Below are positions 1 through 8,122 of a DNA stretch of 46,152 bases, in pieces. A model generated the notes under the pieces. The model was not told where the DNA came from, searched no databases, and saw only the letters and a list, made by a program, of their open reading frames with translations. The position numbers and the translations under genes are program-made. Within the stretch, counting starts at the first letter, position 1. Each line of letters opens with the position of its first letter. Where the stretch lies: contig CAYVQT010000021.1 in assembly GCA_964453665.1 (NCBI GenBank), forward strand, positions 1 to 46,152, given 5' to 3'. Source of the stretch: DAOUTY01 sp964453665. GTDB taxonomy: Bacteria; Chloroflexota; Dehalococcoidia; SZUA-161.

Positions 1-40
1 TTTACCATAATTATACCACAATTATACGAATACTTATATG

Positions 41-904
41 TTACATGGTACTAGAATCAATTACCATTGTCAGCGGTTGATAGAGCAACTGGCTCTCCTT
101 CCATTTAAGAAGCTCCAGTGCAGCCTGGTTTACCATTACAATCCGTTTTTGAGTATCTACAAGCAGCAGGGCATCTGACATGGTGGCAATGATACCTTCT
201 GCCGCTATTGCCGGCGTTATAGTAAAGAGGTTGTGTCTGAGAATGCCATATGTGATGAAAGCAATACCAAGAGCAAGAGCGGCCGATGCGAGTTCCGGGG
301 TTCTTATGTCGAATTCAGGCAACATTCCATCTACCGTAAGTAGAGCGACGAGTGGTAATACAAGACCGCCCAAAACATACTTCGCATTTCGCTTGCCTAT
401 CGCTTCAGTAGAACTACGGTAGTAATGCCAACAAAGGTAAACCGAAATAAAACCCATTCCAACTGCCCAGATAAAGGCGAAAGCGGATATAAAAATATAG
501 TCTGAGATGCCATAAGCCCAACCCCAGGCAAACTCCTCTGGTTTTCCCAGGACCGCATGTGTTGTCAAATCAACGAGCGAAAGGACGAACGCAGGTAGAT
601 ATATAAGCGCATATATCCTTTTTTTATCGAGCCATTTTCTTCTTTCTGTAAGGATCAGGACAAAATGTAATAAAAGGGACGGTGCAAATAGCCAAATTGC
701 TCCAGCCTGCCGCCAGAAGAAGGCCTCGTTAAATCCCCGTGCCTGTATAAGCCCGAATTCCACCATGCCATAGTAAGCCCCCAGCAAGCAGTAGAGCGAA
801 AGAGTCCGGTTCGTTGAACTCTTACGACTCTGTTGGAATACAAGAACCCCCGCAACGAGACAGATGCCGAAAGAGGTCAAAGGCACGATAGCGAAGACAT
901 TCAA
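41..904 (-). CDS. Truncated membrane sensor: 7TM N-terminal domain plus partial PAS domain
   Basis: The 287-residue product has about seven hydrophobic segments over residues 5-225, resembling the 7TM extracellular or membrane sensor of bacterial histidine kinases. A PAS-like start follows at about residues 235-285 (GIIATMSDALLLVDTQKRI and MVNQAALELLKW). Translation stops inside the PAS fold, so no dimerisation/phosphoacceptor or ATPase domain is present. The start is TTG at 904, chosen because an AGGAGGT ribosome site sits about 7 nt upstream on the minus strand. Complete relatives carry a kinase or cyclase domain after PAS. This copy is either a degenerate gene or a stand-alone sensor. The remaining kinase part might lie left of the window in another frame, which cannot be seen here. 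Confidence 0.65.
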   Translation of the reverse strand: MNVFAIVPLTSFGICLVAGVLVFQQSRKSSTNRTLSLYCLLGAYYGMVEFGLIQARGFNEAFFWRQAGAIWLFAPSLLLHFVLILTERRKWLDKKRIYALIYLPAFVLSLVDLTTHAVLGKPEEFAWGWAYGISDYIFISAFAFIWAVGMGFISVYLCWHYYRSSTEAIGKRNAKYVLGGLVLPLVALLTVDGMLPEFDIRTPELASAALALGIAFITYGILRHNLFTITPAIAAEGIIATMSDALLLVDTQKRIVMVNQAALELLKWKESQLLYQPLTMVIDSSTM

Positions 905-1531
905 AAAACCTACCTCCTAGCTTACACGGAGTATTTCCGCATGCTTCGAAGAAAATCCCTCCCGGCAACCATCGTTTACGCTCATAAATTACTTAGCCTT
1001 AATAGATTATCGGTTATGAGTGCCTGTTATAATTTAACATCGGAATAAAGCTACTTACGTAAATAGATTGACTTATCCAATAATAACGCTATCACAATTA
1101 ATAATTAGTTTGAATAGACATTATGATTCAGTACCGATGGGAAAATGGTAGGGGCTATTCATTGATTACAGATGAAACTGCTTTAATATTCGGGCTATAA
1201 TTGACATCTAGCTTCAAATAGAAAAACAATCCGTCTTATTGGCCAGAGGGCTTCGTTACGCTTGTGAAAAGAGAACCTATTTTCTAACGAAGAAGTCTTT
1301 GAGCGTATTTGACGGTCTAAAAGAAGCTAATTAAAATGCTCCTGCTCTATTCGCCTCCACCAAGCACATCTAGTGTGTAATAAAAGTATGCTGGTTATCT
1401 CGAAGCGCAAGCTGCTTGACCGATCGACTGCGGGATGTAATGTCTATGCTCGACGTGTGAAATGATGACACAGCTCGAGTTTAGATTTGGTTAGAAGCTC
1501 AATTACAGCAGGCTAGCCAGAGTGGTCGATC
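905..1531. other. Non-coding AT-rich gap
   Basis: About 630 bases separate the sensor fragment from acpS. They are visibly richer in A and T than the flanking genes, and short stop-interrupted reading frames are all they contain. I found no tRNA, no recognisable regulatory RNA and no repeat matching the palindrome family seen elsewhere. It could be remnant sequence of decayed genes, consistent with the truncated sensor next to it. Confidence 0.5.
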
Positions 1532-1540
1532 TCACTCTGG
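1517..1540 (-). terminator. Hairpin at the acpS 3' end
   Basis: An 8-bp perfect stem (CCAGAGTG and CACTCTGG) with an 8-nt loop overlaps the acpS stop codon. There is no clear T tract after it on the minus strand, so it is a weak candidate for an intrinsic terminator or an mRNA 3' end protector. Confidence 0.35.
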
Positions 1541-1924
1541 ACGCTGAGGCCTGTCCCCGGTTCCACCCACGACTGAGGCTACAGCATAATTACGGGAGTG
1601 AGAGAGGCTGATGGCCAGCTCTTCTATCCCCAGCTTTTTTGCCCGGCGGCGCGCCCTTCCGTGGAGGAAGACGAGCGGAGCCCGTCGCTTGTTGGACAGT
1701 ATCTCGATTTCGCGCCAGGAAACGCCCCGCCTCCCCGTACCCAGCGCCTTCATCACCGCTTCTTTACCGGCGAACCGCACAGCCAGCTCAGGCACCCGGC
1801 TGCGACAGAAATCAAGCTCGGCCTCAGTATATATGCGCCTCAGGAACCTCTGTCCCCAGCGGTCGATTACTGCCTGTACCCGCTCGATCTCGATTATATC
1901 CACGCCTACGCTATATAAAGGCAC
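1532..1924 (-). CDS. acpS: Holo-[acyl-carrier-protein] synthase
   Basis: AcpS transfers the 4'-phosphopantetheine arm of CoA to the conserved Ser of acyl carrier protein, in the cytoplasm, enabling fatty-acid synthesis. The 130-residue length is normal. Both Mg/CoA-binding signatures are present: GVDIIEIERV with Asp9, and RFAGKEAVMKALGTG with Glu55. The C-terminal SLSHSRNYAVASVV strand is also typical. The start is GTG at 1924; no strong ribosome site is visible. It sits alone between a decayed sensor and the divergently transcribed CoA-transferase block, so no operon partner is evident. Confidence 0.93.
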   Translation of the reverse strand: MPLYSVGVDIIEIERVQAVIDRWGQRFLRRIYTEAELDFCRSRVPELAVRFAGKEAVMKALGTGRRGVSWREIEILSNKRRAPLVFLHGRARRRAKKLGIEELAISLSHSRNYAVASVVGGTGDRPQRPE

Positions 1925-2236
1925 AGCTACAAACCAATTAGATTCAGTGTTTAAAAGTATATCACACCAAGGACACCCGCACTACAGCACCCCGCCTCAC
2001 CCCTGAAGCCTTTCGCCAGACCCCTTTACCTACAGACAGGCCCAATTTATATAACAGGCGGGCACCGGACGGTTATGGGCTTCACGATACTCTTATCAGG
2101 GAAACACGACGGTGTATCCCTGATGGAACGTGGTGAAATGTTGACTTTCAAAACGTTTACGGATAGACTTTTACTGGAATTGCACACACACGCACAGCGC
2201 CTCCAAAACATCAAATCTAACACTAAGAAGGGGTAA
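1925..2236. other. Divergent intergenic region of acpS and the CoA-transferase block
   Basis: This 312-base gap holds the candidate promoter for the plus-strand acyl-CoA block near its right end and presumably the acpS promoter on the other strand. I saw no repeat, RNA gene or small gene in it. Confidence 0.5.
2141..2169 (+). promoter_or_regulatory. Candidate sigma-70 promoter for the acyl-CoA block
   Basis: TTGACT and TAGACT are separated by 17 bp, placing a start near 2176, about 60 nt before the first CoA-transferase gene. The -35 is near consensus and the -10 matches four of six positions. Confidence 0.45.
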
Positions 2237-3472
2237 ATGATGCCAGAGAAGGAAATAGCAACAGGATTTCTTCCTCCATACCGGGTTCTAGACCTGGCTG
2301 ACGAGAAGGGTGCCTATTGCGGTAAGCTTCTCGGCGACCTCGGGGCTGACGTGATAAAGGTTGAACCCCCGGGAGGGGACAAGGCAAGGGCCCGGGGTCC
2401 ATTCCATAAAAACGAGGTCCATCCAGATAAGAGCCTGAGCTTCCTCTATTTCAACACCAGCAAGGGCTCGATAACACTAAACCTTGAAGATGGCACCGGC
2501 CAGGCTATCTTCAAGAGGCTGGTCGATAAAGCAGATGTAGTTGTAGAGAGCTTCCCCGTAGGGTATCTTGCCAGCCTTGGGCTTGACTATCCCGCGCTGC
2601 GAAAAATCAACCCCGGGCTGGTGATGAGTTCCATTACGCCGTACGGACAAAAAGGCCCTCAGAAGGACTACAAGGCCACTGATATCAACATTATGGCCAT
2701 GAGCGGCTACATGCAGCTTATCGGTGAACCCGACCAGCCGCCGCTGATGCTCGGCGGCGAGCAGTCGTTTTACCCCGGGGCACAGTACGCAGCAACCGGC
2801 ACCCTGGCCGCGCTGTTTTACCGTGATGCCACCTCTGGAAAGGGCCAGCATGTGGATGTGTCCATGCAGGAGGCGATGATAACCTTCTACCACGAGCAGA
2901 CGCCGGTGGCCATGTGGCGGAAGACGAAGGAGAACGTATCACGCGTCGGTGTGATGGACGCCATGGTCACTCCCTGCGGCCTCTATCCATGCAAAGATGG
3001 CTGGATATCGATGTGTATCGTGACTCCACAGGAGTGGGATACGCTGGCACAGTGGATACACGAGGTAACGGGCAACGATGAAATCCTTCAGGAACAGTAC
3101 AAAGGCGGTCTCATCTCACGCATGCCGGTCCGCGATATGGTAAACGTGCTGGTGATAGAATTCACTGATATGCTGACCGCCCGTGAACTCTTCCTTGAGG
3201 GGCAGAAGCGGAGGCTGGTCGTCATGCCGGTGAACGATGTGCCTTCTCTTCTGGAGGACGCTCAGCTTAACTCACGCGACTTCTGGGTAGAGCTGAACCA
3301 TCCCGTGGTGGGCAAGATGAAATACCCCAAAGGCGCGCTATACAGTGACGCCATCGGAGTGCCCCGAAAGGCAGCCCCGCTCCTTGGCGAGGACAATGAG
3401 AGGGTCTACTGCGGCGAGCTGGGATATTCCAGGGAGGACCTGGCAGTATTACGCACCACAGGCGTAATCTAG
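2237..3472 (+). CDS. CaiB/BaiF family (type III) CoA-transferase, probable non-catalytic partner subunit
   Basis: Family III CoA-transferases move CoA between carboxylic acids through a covalent aspartyl-CoA intermediate. This 411-residue protein shows the family architecture: an N-terminal Rossmann-like half (YRVLDLADEKGAYCGKLLGD, then GADVIKVEPPGGD at 36-48) and NPGLVMSSITPYGQKGP at 125-141. At the position where the nucleophilic Asp normally lies (about residue 177, four residues before the Gly that opens the GAQYAATGTLAAL helix) the sequence reads QSFYPG, with no Asp. The following gene keeps it. The pair is therefore likely to form a hetero-oligomer with one active subunit, as known for benzylsuccinate CoA-transferase. 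The start is the first of two adjacent ATGs behind AAGAAGGGG. Substrate unknown. Confidence 0.85.
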   Translation: MMPEKEIATGFLPPYRVLDLADEKGAYCGKLLGDLGADVIKVEPPGGDKARARGPFHKNEVHPDKSLSFLYFNTSKGSITLNLEDGTGQAIFKRLVDKADVVVESFPVGYLASLGLDYPALRKINPGLVMSSITPYGQKGPQKDYKATDINIMAMSGYMQLIGEPDQPPLMLGGEQSFYPGAQYAATGTLAALFYRDATSGKGQHVDVSMQEAMITFYHEQTPVAMWRKTKENVSRVGVMDAMVTPCGLYPCKDGWISMCIVTPQEWDTLAQWIHEVTGNDEILQEQYKGGLISRMPVRDMVNVLVIEFTDMLTARELFLEGQKRRLVVMPVNDVPSLLEDAQLNSRDFWVELNHPVVGKMKYPKGALYSDAIGVPRKAAPLLGEDNERVYCGELGYSREDLAVLRTTGVI

Positions 3473-3511
3473 AGCCTTCGAGAAAGAGTGAAGGAAAGGA
3501 AGGATAAGTCT

Positions 3512-4735
3512 ATGGCAAAGAAAGCACTTGAGGGTGTAAGGGTCATAGAATTCGGGCTTTACATAGCACTACCTCTGGCAACGCGCCTGCTGGCTTCGAT
3601 GGGAGCGGAAGTTATCAAGGCCGAAACACTCACATCCCTCGACATGTCGTGGTTCGGCCCCATCTACGCGCCCGGTGCATTGCAGCTCGAGTACCGACCG
3701 CTCAAGCGGAATATTACCCTCGACGTCCGCAAGCCCCGGGGCAAGGAAATCATGGAAGAGCTGATTAAGAAAAGCGATGTGTACATCACCAACCTCGGCG
3801 AGGGGGCGCTCACCAAATACGGCCTGACTTTCGACCATGTTAGATCGCTAAAAAAGGACCTGATTATACTCTGGCAGACCGGGCTGGGGAGTACAGGGCC
3901 CTACGGAGGCTATAAGGCATACGGGCGGCTTATGCAACACGCCTGCGCTGTATCCACTATGAGCGGGACGCCCGGTAACCTCGGCGTGGCAAACGTCTCC
4001 TATTCCGATTACCATACCTCGGTCTTCAACGCTATGGCAATTATAGGCGCCCTGGAGAGACGGCGCCGCACGGGCGAGGGCTGCTTCATCGAATGCCCCA
4101 TATACGAATCCGGCGTGGTCACCGTCGGCCCCGCTTTCCTAGACTACCAGTCAAACGGGGTGATACCTGAGCGCATGGAGAACAGGCACCGATTCTTCGC
4201 TCCCCACGGAGCATACCCCTGCAAGGGGGAGGACAGGTGGTGTACCATCGCAGTTACCAACGAAGAGGAATGGAAGTCACTCTGCCGTGTTATCGGCAAT
4301 CCCGCCTGGACGAAGTCGCCGGATTTCGCCACCGCCGCCGACAGGGTCAAGAACGCCAAAGAACTAGACCGACTGGTAGGAGAGTGGACTTCAACACGCA
4401 CCGCCTACCAGGTCATGGCAAGGATGCAGAGGGCAGGGGTGCCGGCAGGAATCGTGGCCAAGGGCGAAGACCTGGACAGAAGCGAACATCTTAAGAGCCA
4501 CGATTTTTACAAGGAAACCGAATACTACGCCGCGGACTTTGAAAAACCGGGCGTAAAGTGGCCGGTAGCAGGCATTTCGCCGGTCTTCTCGGAGCCAATA
4601 TACTTCTCTGAGACCCCATCCCTGTTCGGTCCCATGCACAAGGTCGGTCAGGACAATAACTACGTCTACGGCAAGCTCCTGGGCCTTTCGAAGGAGGAGA
4701 TCAGGAAACTGACGAAAGAGGGCGTGTTCGCCTGA
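3512..4735 (+). CDS. CaiB/BaiF family (type III) CoA-transferase, catalytic subunit
   Basis: This 407-residue homologue of the preceding gene keeps the expected catalytic Asp at residue 166 (VSYSDYHTSVFNAMA), close to Asp169 of formyl-CoA transferase. Other family features are VRVIEFGLYIALPLATRLL near the start and GAEVIKAE. I chose ATG 3512, preceded by GGAAAGGAAGGA, over an upstream in-frame GTG at 3488 that has a poorer site. The gap to the previous gene is about 40 nt on the same strand, so co-transcription and a shared complex are likely. The acyl substrate cannot be read from sequence; downstream acyl-CoA dehydrogenases suggest it activates an acid for beta-oxidation-like degradation. 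Confidence 0.88.
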   Translation: MAKKALEGVRVIEFGLYIALPLATRLLASMGAEVIKAETLTSLDMSWFGPIYAPGALQLEYRPLKRNITLDVRKPRGKEIMEELIKKSDVYITNLGEGALTKYGLTFDHVRSLKKDLIILWQTGLGSTGPYGGYKAYGRLMQHACAVSTMSGTPGNLGVANVSYSDYHTSVFNAMAIIGALERRRRTGEGCFIECPIYESGVVTVGPAFLDYQSNGVIPERMENRHRFFAPHGAYPCKGEDRWCTIAVTNEEEWKSLCRVIGNPAWTKSPDFATAADRVKNAKELDRLVGEWTSTRTAYQVMARMQRAGVPAGIVAKGEDLDRSEHLKSHDFYKETEYYAADFEKPGVKWPVAGISPVFSEPIYFSETPSLFGPMHKVGQDNNYVYGKLLGLSKEEIRKLTKEGVFA

Positions 4736-4780
4736 TATAAAAGGATACGTTTATTATTCATCTTAAGGAGGATTATCTTA

Positions 4781-5674
4781 ATGGCTGCAAAACGCTTGAC
4801 TAACCCCAAGGCTATCGATATGGAGTGCCTGATGAGCACCAAGGAAGGCGCGGTGAGCAGGGACCCCGCAATGATAGATGCGCTGAAGGAGTATTTCAAG
4901 ACGTCAGGAATGCGCATAAAGACCGAGGACGAACAGGCGCAGGACTGGAGAAACGCCGGTGTACAGGTGGTAATTCTCACAGCTACGGGCAAGCCCTTCG
5001 GCTTCAACGAGTTCGAACAAATTAAGGACAGGCACAACTATGTCGGACAGCTCAAGAAGGACTATCCCGATGTAGTTCTGGGTTTCTGGGTGGGCCTTCC
5101 CCTCGACTGGGGTGTCTGGACAGCGCTCAAAGAAGTGGAGAGGTGCATCAAGGACCTGGGTAGCTTCGGCGTTTTCGTCTCGGGAATGGCGGGCGTCCCG
5201 GCGAATGACAAGACGTGGTGGCCTTTCTACGAGATGTGCCAGGATGCGAAGGTCCCCATAAAGATTACAGTGGGCGCTACAGCCGGCGGCGCCGGACAGG
5301 GTGGAGGAATGGGTATACGCCTGGCGACTGAAAATCCGATCCCCAACGTAGACGACGTCGCCGCCGCTTTCCCAGGCCTGACCATCATCGGGCATCATTA
5401 CCCCTGGCCCTTTATCGACGAGATGGTAGCTGTGATGATTCATAAGGACAACGTGTACTGCGAGGTGCATGGCTGGCGGCCCAAATATCACCACGAGGTA
5501 TTCAAGAGAGAACTGAACACCCGCGTCAAGAACAAGATAATGTTCGGCTCAGATTACCCGTTCTTCCAGTACGACATATTGTTCGGAGACTGGGAGGTAG
5601 CAGGCCATAAGCCCGAGGTACTGCAAAACGTCTATCTCAATACCGCGCGGAATTTACTGGGGTTAAATAAGTAG
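4781..5674 (+). CDS. Amidohydrolase-2 family protein with incomplete metal site
   Basis: The 297-residue protein fits the amidohydrolase-related TIM-barrel family: IIGHHYPWPFIDEM around His205/His206, and the terminal strand IMFGSDYPFF with Asp258. Family members use an N-terminal HxH motif and a central His to hold a zinc or manganese ion. Here the N-terminal strand reads AIDMECLMS (no HxH) and the central strand VPIKITVGAT (no His). Two of the usual metal-ligand sites are therefore absent. The protein may act without metal, bind a different ligand, or be a structural relative. Start ATG 4781 follows AAGGAGGATT. It lies 45 nt after the CoA-transferase pair and before an acyl-CoA dehydrogenase, so it probably belongs to the same catabolic operon. 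Confidence 0.75.
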   Translation: MAAKRLTNPKAIDMECLMSTKEGAVSRDPAMIDALKEYFKTSGMRIKTEDEQAQDWRNAGVQVVILTATGKPFGFNEFEQIKDRHNYVGQLKKDYPDVVLGFWVGLPLDWGVWTALKEVERCIKDLGSFGVFVSGMAGVPANDKTWWPFYEMCQDAKVPIKITVGATAGGAGQGGGMGIRLATENPIPNVDDVAAAFPGLTIIGHHYPWPFIDEMVAVMIHKDNVYCEVHGWRPKYHHEVFKRELNTRVKNKIMFGSDYPFFQYDILFGDWEVAGHKPEVLQNVYLNTARNLLGLNK

Positions 5675-5715
5675 ACCAAATAAAAATATAGTACGCGAAA
5701 ACGGAGGCAAACCCA

Positions 5716-6888
5716 ATGGAGTTCAGTTTTACCCCGGAGCAAGAGCGCCTGCGCTTAGAGGTGCGCGAATTCCTACAAAAAGAGGTCACGGATGAGAGCA
5801 GGATGGACTTCAGATTCGACCGGCAGTATGGCCCCGACACCTGGAAAGTCCTGCGAGGGCTGGGGGAAAGAGGCTGGCTCTGCCCCGCATGGCCCGGGGA
5901 ACTGGGCGGTATAGGGGCTTCACCCCTGGACAACTACGTCATTCAGGAAGAGATTGCTTATGCCTATGCACCGGCTCCATTTGCAGTGATTTCAGCTATG
6001 GTAGTAGGCCCTACCCTGCTCTTACACGGAAGCGAGGAGCAGAAGCAAAAATACCTGCCGATGATAGCTCACGGCGAAGTTGAGTTCTCAATGGGTTATA
6101 CCGAGCCCCAGTCGGGCTCAGACCTCGCTTCGCTGTCCCTCAGAGCCGACGATAAGGGTGACTACTACCTGGTAAACGGCCAGAAGCTGTTCAGTACCAA
6201 GGCCGACTTCGCGGACTATGGCTGGGTAGCAGTCAGAACCGACTCCGAAAATCCCAAGAAGCATAAAGGTATATCGCTGCTCATCGTAGACCTGAAGAAC
6301 ACGCCCGGAATCACCATCCGCCCCATCTATAACATGAGCGGCTATCACTCGACAGAGGTCTTCTACGATGACGTCAAAATACCCAAGGAGAACCTGGTCG
6401 GCGAGCTGAACCAGGGTTTCTATATCATCGGAGCAGCGCTCCTCTTTGAACGGGCAGTTACAATAAACGGTTTTCACCGGCCGCTGGAAATGCTGGTGGA
6501 TTATGTCAAGAATACCAGGCGCGGGGGGAAGCTGTTATCTGAAGACCCGCTCATACGGCGCAAGATCGCAGAGATAGAGATGAAATTCGCAGTGACCGGT
6601 GTGATCTCCCGCCGCCTTTCCTGGATGCAGGAGGAAAAGCTGTTTGCTCTGAATGAGACCGCGATGGCCAAGCTGCTCAGCACCGAACTGGTTTACGACC
6701 TGGCCAACGTGGGAATGCAGGTAATGGGCCCTTACGGGGAACTGACGGCCGACTCTAAATACGCAGAACTCAAGGGGTGGTTTGCGCATATATATCAGGA
6801 ATCCCCGCACTACAAGATAGCCGGCGGCACCTCCGAGATTCAGAAACAGATTATCTCAACCCGCGGGTTGGGTCTCCCCAGGGGCTGA
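5716..6888 (+). CDS. Acyl-CoA dehydrogenase
   Basis: A flavoprotein of the acyl-CoA dehydrogenase superfamily (390 residues) that should introduce an alpha,beta double bond into an acyl-CoA and pass electrons to an electron-transfer flavoprotein. Features in order: the N-terminal helical domain (MEFSFTPEQERLRLEVREFL), the FAD-contacting strand (GYTEPQSGSDLASLSLRA) and the C-terminal helical domain ending in YKIAGGTSEIQKQII. The catalytic Glu seen as YEGT in medium-chain enzymes is Gly here (AGGT), as in family branches that place the base elsewhere or on a partner subunit. Start ATG 5716 is behind CGGAGG. It follows the amidohydrolase homologue by 41 nt in one apparent operon. Confidence 0.88.
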   Translation: MEFSFTPEQERLRLEVREFLQKEVTDESRMDFRFDRQYGPDTWKVLRGLGERGWLCPAWPGELGGIGASPLDNYVIQEEIAYAYAPAPFAVISAMVVGPTLLLHGSEEQKQKYLPMIAHGEVEFSMGYTEPQSGSDLASLSLRADDKGDYYLVNGQKLFSTKADFADYGWVAVRTDSENPKKHKGISLLIVDLKNTPGITIRPIYNMSGYHSTEVFYDDVKIPKENLVGELNQGFYIIGAALLFERAVTINGFHRPLEMLVDYVKNTRRGGKLLSEDPLIRRKIAEIEMKFAVTGVISRRLSWMQEEKLFALNETAMAKLLSTELVYDLANVGMQVMGPYGELTADSKYAELKGWFAHIYQESPHYKIAGGTSEIQKQIISTRGLGLPRG

Positions 6889-6940
6889 TTCCAGCTTGTC
6901 GGAAAAGCCGCACCCATAAAAGGAGAATCGGGACTTATTT

Positions 6941-7894
6941 ATGGTCAATCTGAGAGGTTTGCCTTTGGGTAATGCAGAAAATGACAAGAAGCGCAACATA
7001 ACGGGTTGTGTTTTCAACATCGAGCGTTTCGCAATCCGCGACGGTCCTGGAATAAGGACCACCGTTTTCTTTAAAGGTTGCCCGCTGAGATGCCTGTGGT
7101 GCAGTAATCCCGAATCCATGCAGCCACACCCGCAGCTTTTCCATTTTGTCCATTTATGCACGAGATGCTACCGGTGCGTCGAGGCATGCCCCAACGGAGC
7201 AACCAAAGTGGGCACCGGGGGCGCGATAGAAATAGACCGCAGCCTGTGCAAGAACTGCGGTGAGTGCGTGGATGTATGCCCCAACAAGGCGAGAGAGATG
7301 AGCGGGAAGATTATGACTGTCGATGAGGTATTGGAGGAGGTGAAGAAAGACTCTCTGTTCTACCAGAACTCGGGCGGTGGGATTACCGCATCAGGAGGCG
7401 AGCCGACGCATCAGCCGGAATTCCTCTGGCACCTTTTCGCAAAGAGCCACGAGGCAGCTATTCACACGTGCCTGGACACCTGCGGACTTGTTAAAACCGA
7501 GGTCCTGCAAAAGATTCTGGAGCATACCGATTTGGTACTTTACGATATTAAACATATGGATCCAGCCAGACACAAGGAGCTTACCAGCGTCGATAACAGT
7601 CTGATCCTGGAGAATGCGAAGGTGGTTGCCGCCAGCAGGCCTATGATAATAAGAGTGCCTCTCATTCCAGGGATAAACGATTCAGAAGAGAATCTTAATG
7701 ACTTGACCAAGTTTATGTCTGAGCTTGGACTCAAGAGAATTGACCTTCTGCCCTATCATTCACTGGGAAAGCAAAAATACGAAAGACTGGGCATGGAATA
7801 CAAGCTTGGTGAGCTCGAATCATATGAGAGTGAAGGGGTAGCAGCTATCAAGACAGCTCTTGAATCTCACGGGCTGGAAGTAGGAATAGGCTGA
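6941..7894 (+). CDS. Glycyl-radical-enzyme activating protein (radical SAM)
   Basis: Such proteins use a [4Fe-4S] cluster and S-adenosylmethionine to install a glycyl radical on a partner enzyme. The radical SAM motif is CPLRCLWC (Cys47, Cys51, Cys54) after FAIRDGPGIRTTVFFKG. Two ferredoxin-type clusters are inserted next (CTRCYRCVEACP and CKNCGECVDVCP), as in activases of pyruvate formate-lyase-like, arylacetate decarboxylase and fumarate-adding enzymes. GGGITASGGEP and the C-terminal LLPYHSLGKQKYERLG are family-typical. Length (317) is normal. No glycyl-radical enzyme with its C-terminal Gly loop is present in the window, so the partner must be encoded elsewhere. It sits 52 nt after the acyl-CoA dehydrogenase on the same strand. 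The best ribosome site (AAAGGAG) is rather far, about 15 nt, from the chosen ATG. Confidence 0.9.
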   Translation: MVNLRGLPLGNAENDKKRNITGCVFNIERFAIRDGPGIRTTVFFKGCPLRCLWCSNPESMQPHPQLFHFVHLCTRCYRCVEACPNGATKVGTGGAIEIDRSLCKNCGECVDVCPNKAREMSGKIMTVDEVLEEVKKDSLFYQNSGGGITASGGEPTHQPEFLWHLFAKSHEAAIHTCLDTCGLVKTEVLQKILEHTDLVLYDIKHMDPARHKELTSVDNSLILENAKVVAASRPMIIRVPLIPGINDSEENLNDLTKFMSELGLKRIDLLPYHSLGKQKYERLGMEYKLGELESYESEGVAAIKTALESHGLEVGIG

Positions 7895-7983
7895 ATATAA
7901 CGGGGTAATTTCGAAAATCTAAACTCGAAATCGTAAACCCTCGGCCTGAGCTCGGGTCGAAGGCAAATTCAAAATCCAAATGG

Positions 7984-8017
7984 CAAAATTCAAAACAGCT
8001 GCAACATTTGAATTTTG
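7984..8017. repeat. AT-rich inverted repeat
   Basis: CAAAATTCAAA (7984-7994) and TTTGAATTTTG (8007-8017) are exact inverted copies 12 nt apart, within a 228-base gap of short A- and T-rich words. A comparable AT-rich element lies at 31062-31122, before the terminase gene. It is probably an interspersed non-coding repeat; a terminator role after the activase gene is possible. Confidence 0.5.
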
Positions 8018-8122
8018 AAAATTCGATATCGCTTAAAATTTAGTAATTAGTATTCCGAATTTGGTTATATGCAACACTTCAAACATTACCTGAGACCGTT
8101 TTCTTAATTCAAGGAGGATGGC

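Noticed and set aside
833..1048. 71-residue plus-strand frame at the sensor gene start
   Set aside because: It overlaps the sensor coding start and its ribosome site on the other strand and continues into AT-rich non-coding sequence with no motif.
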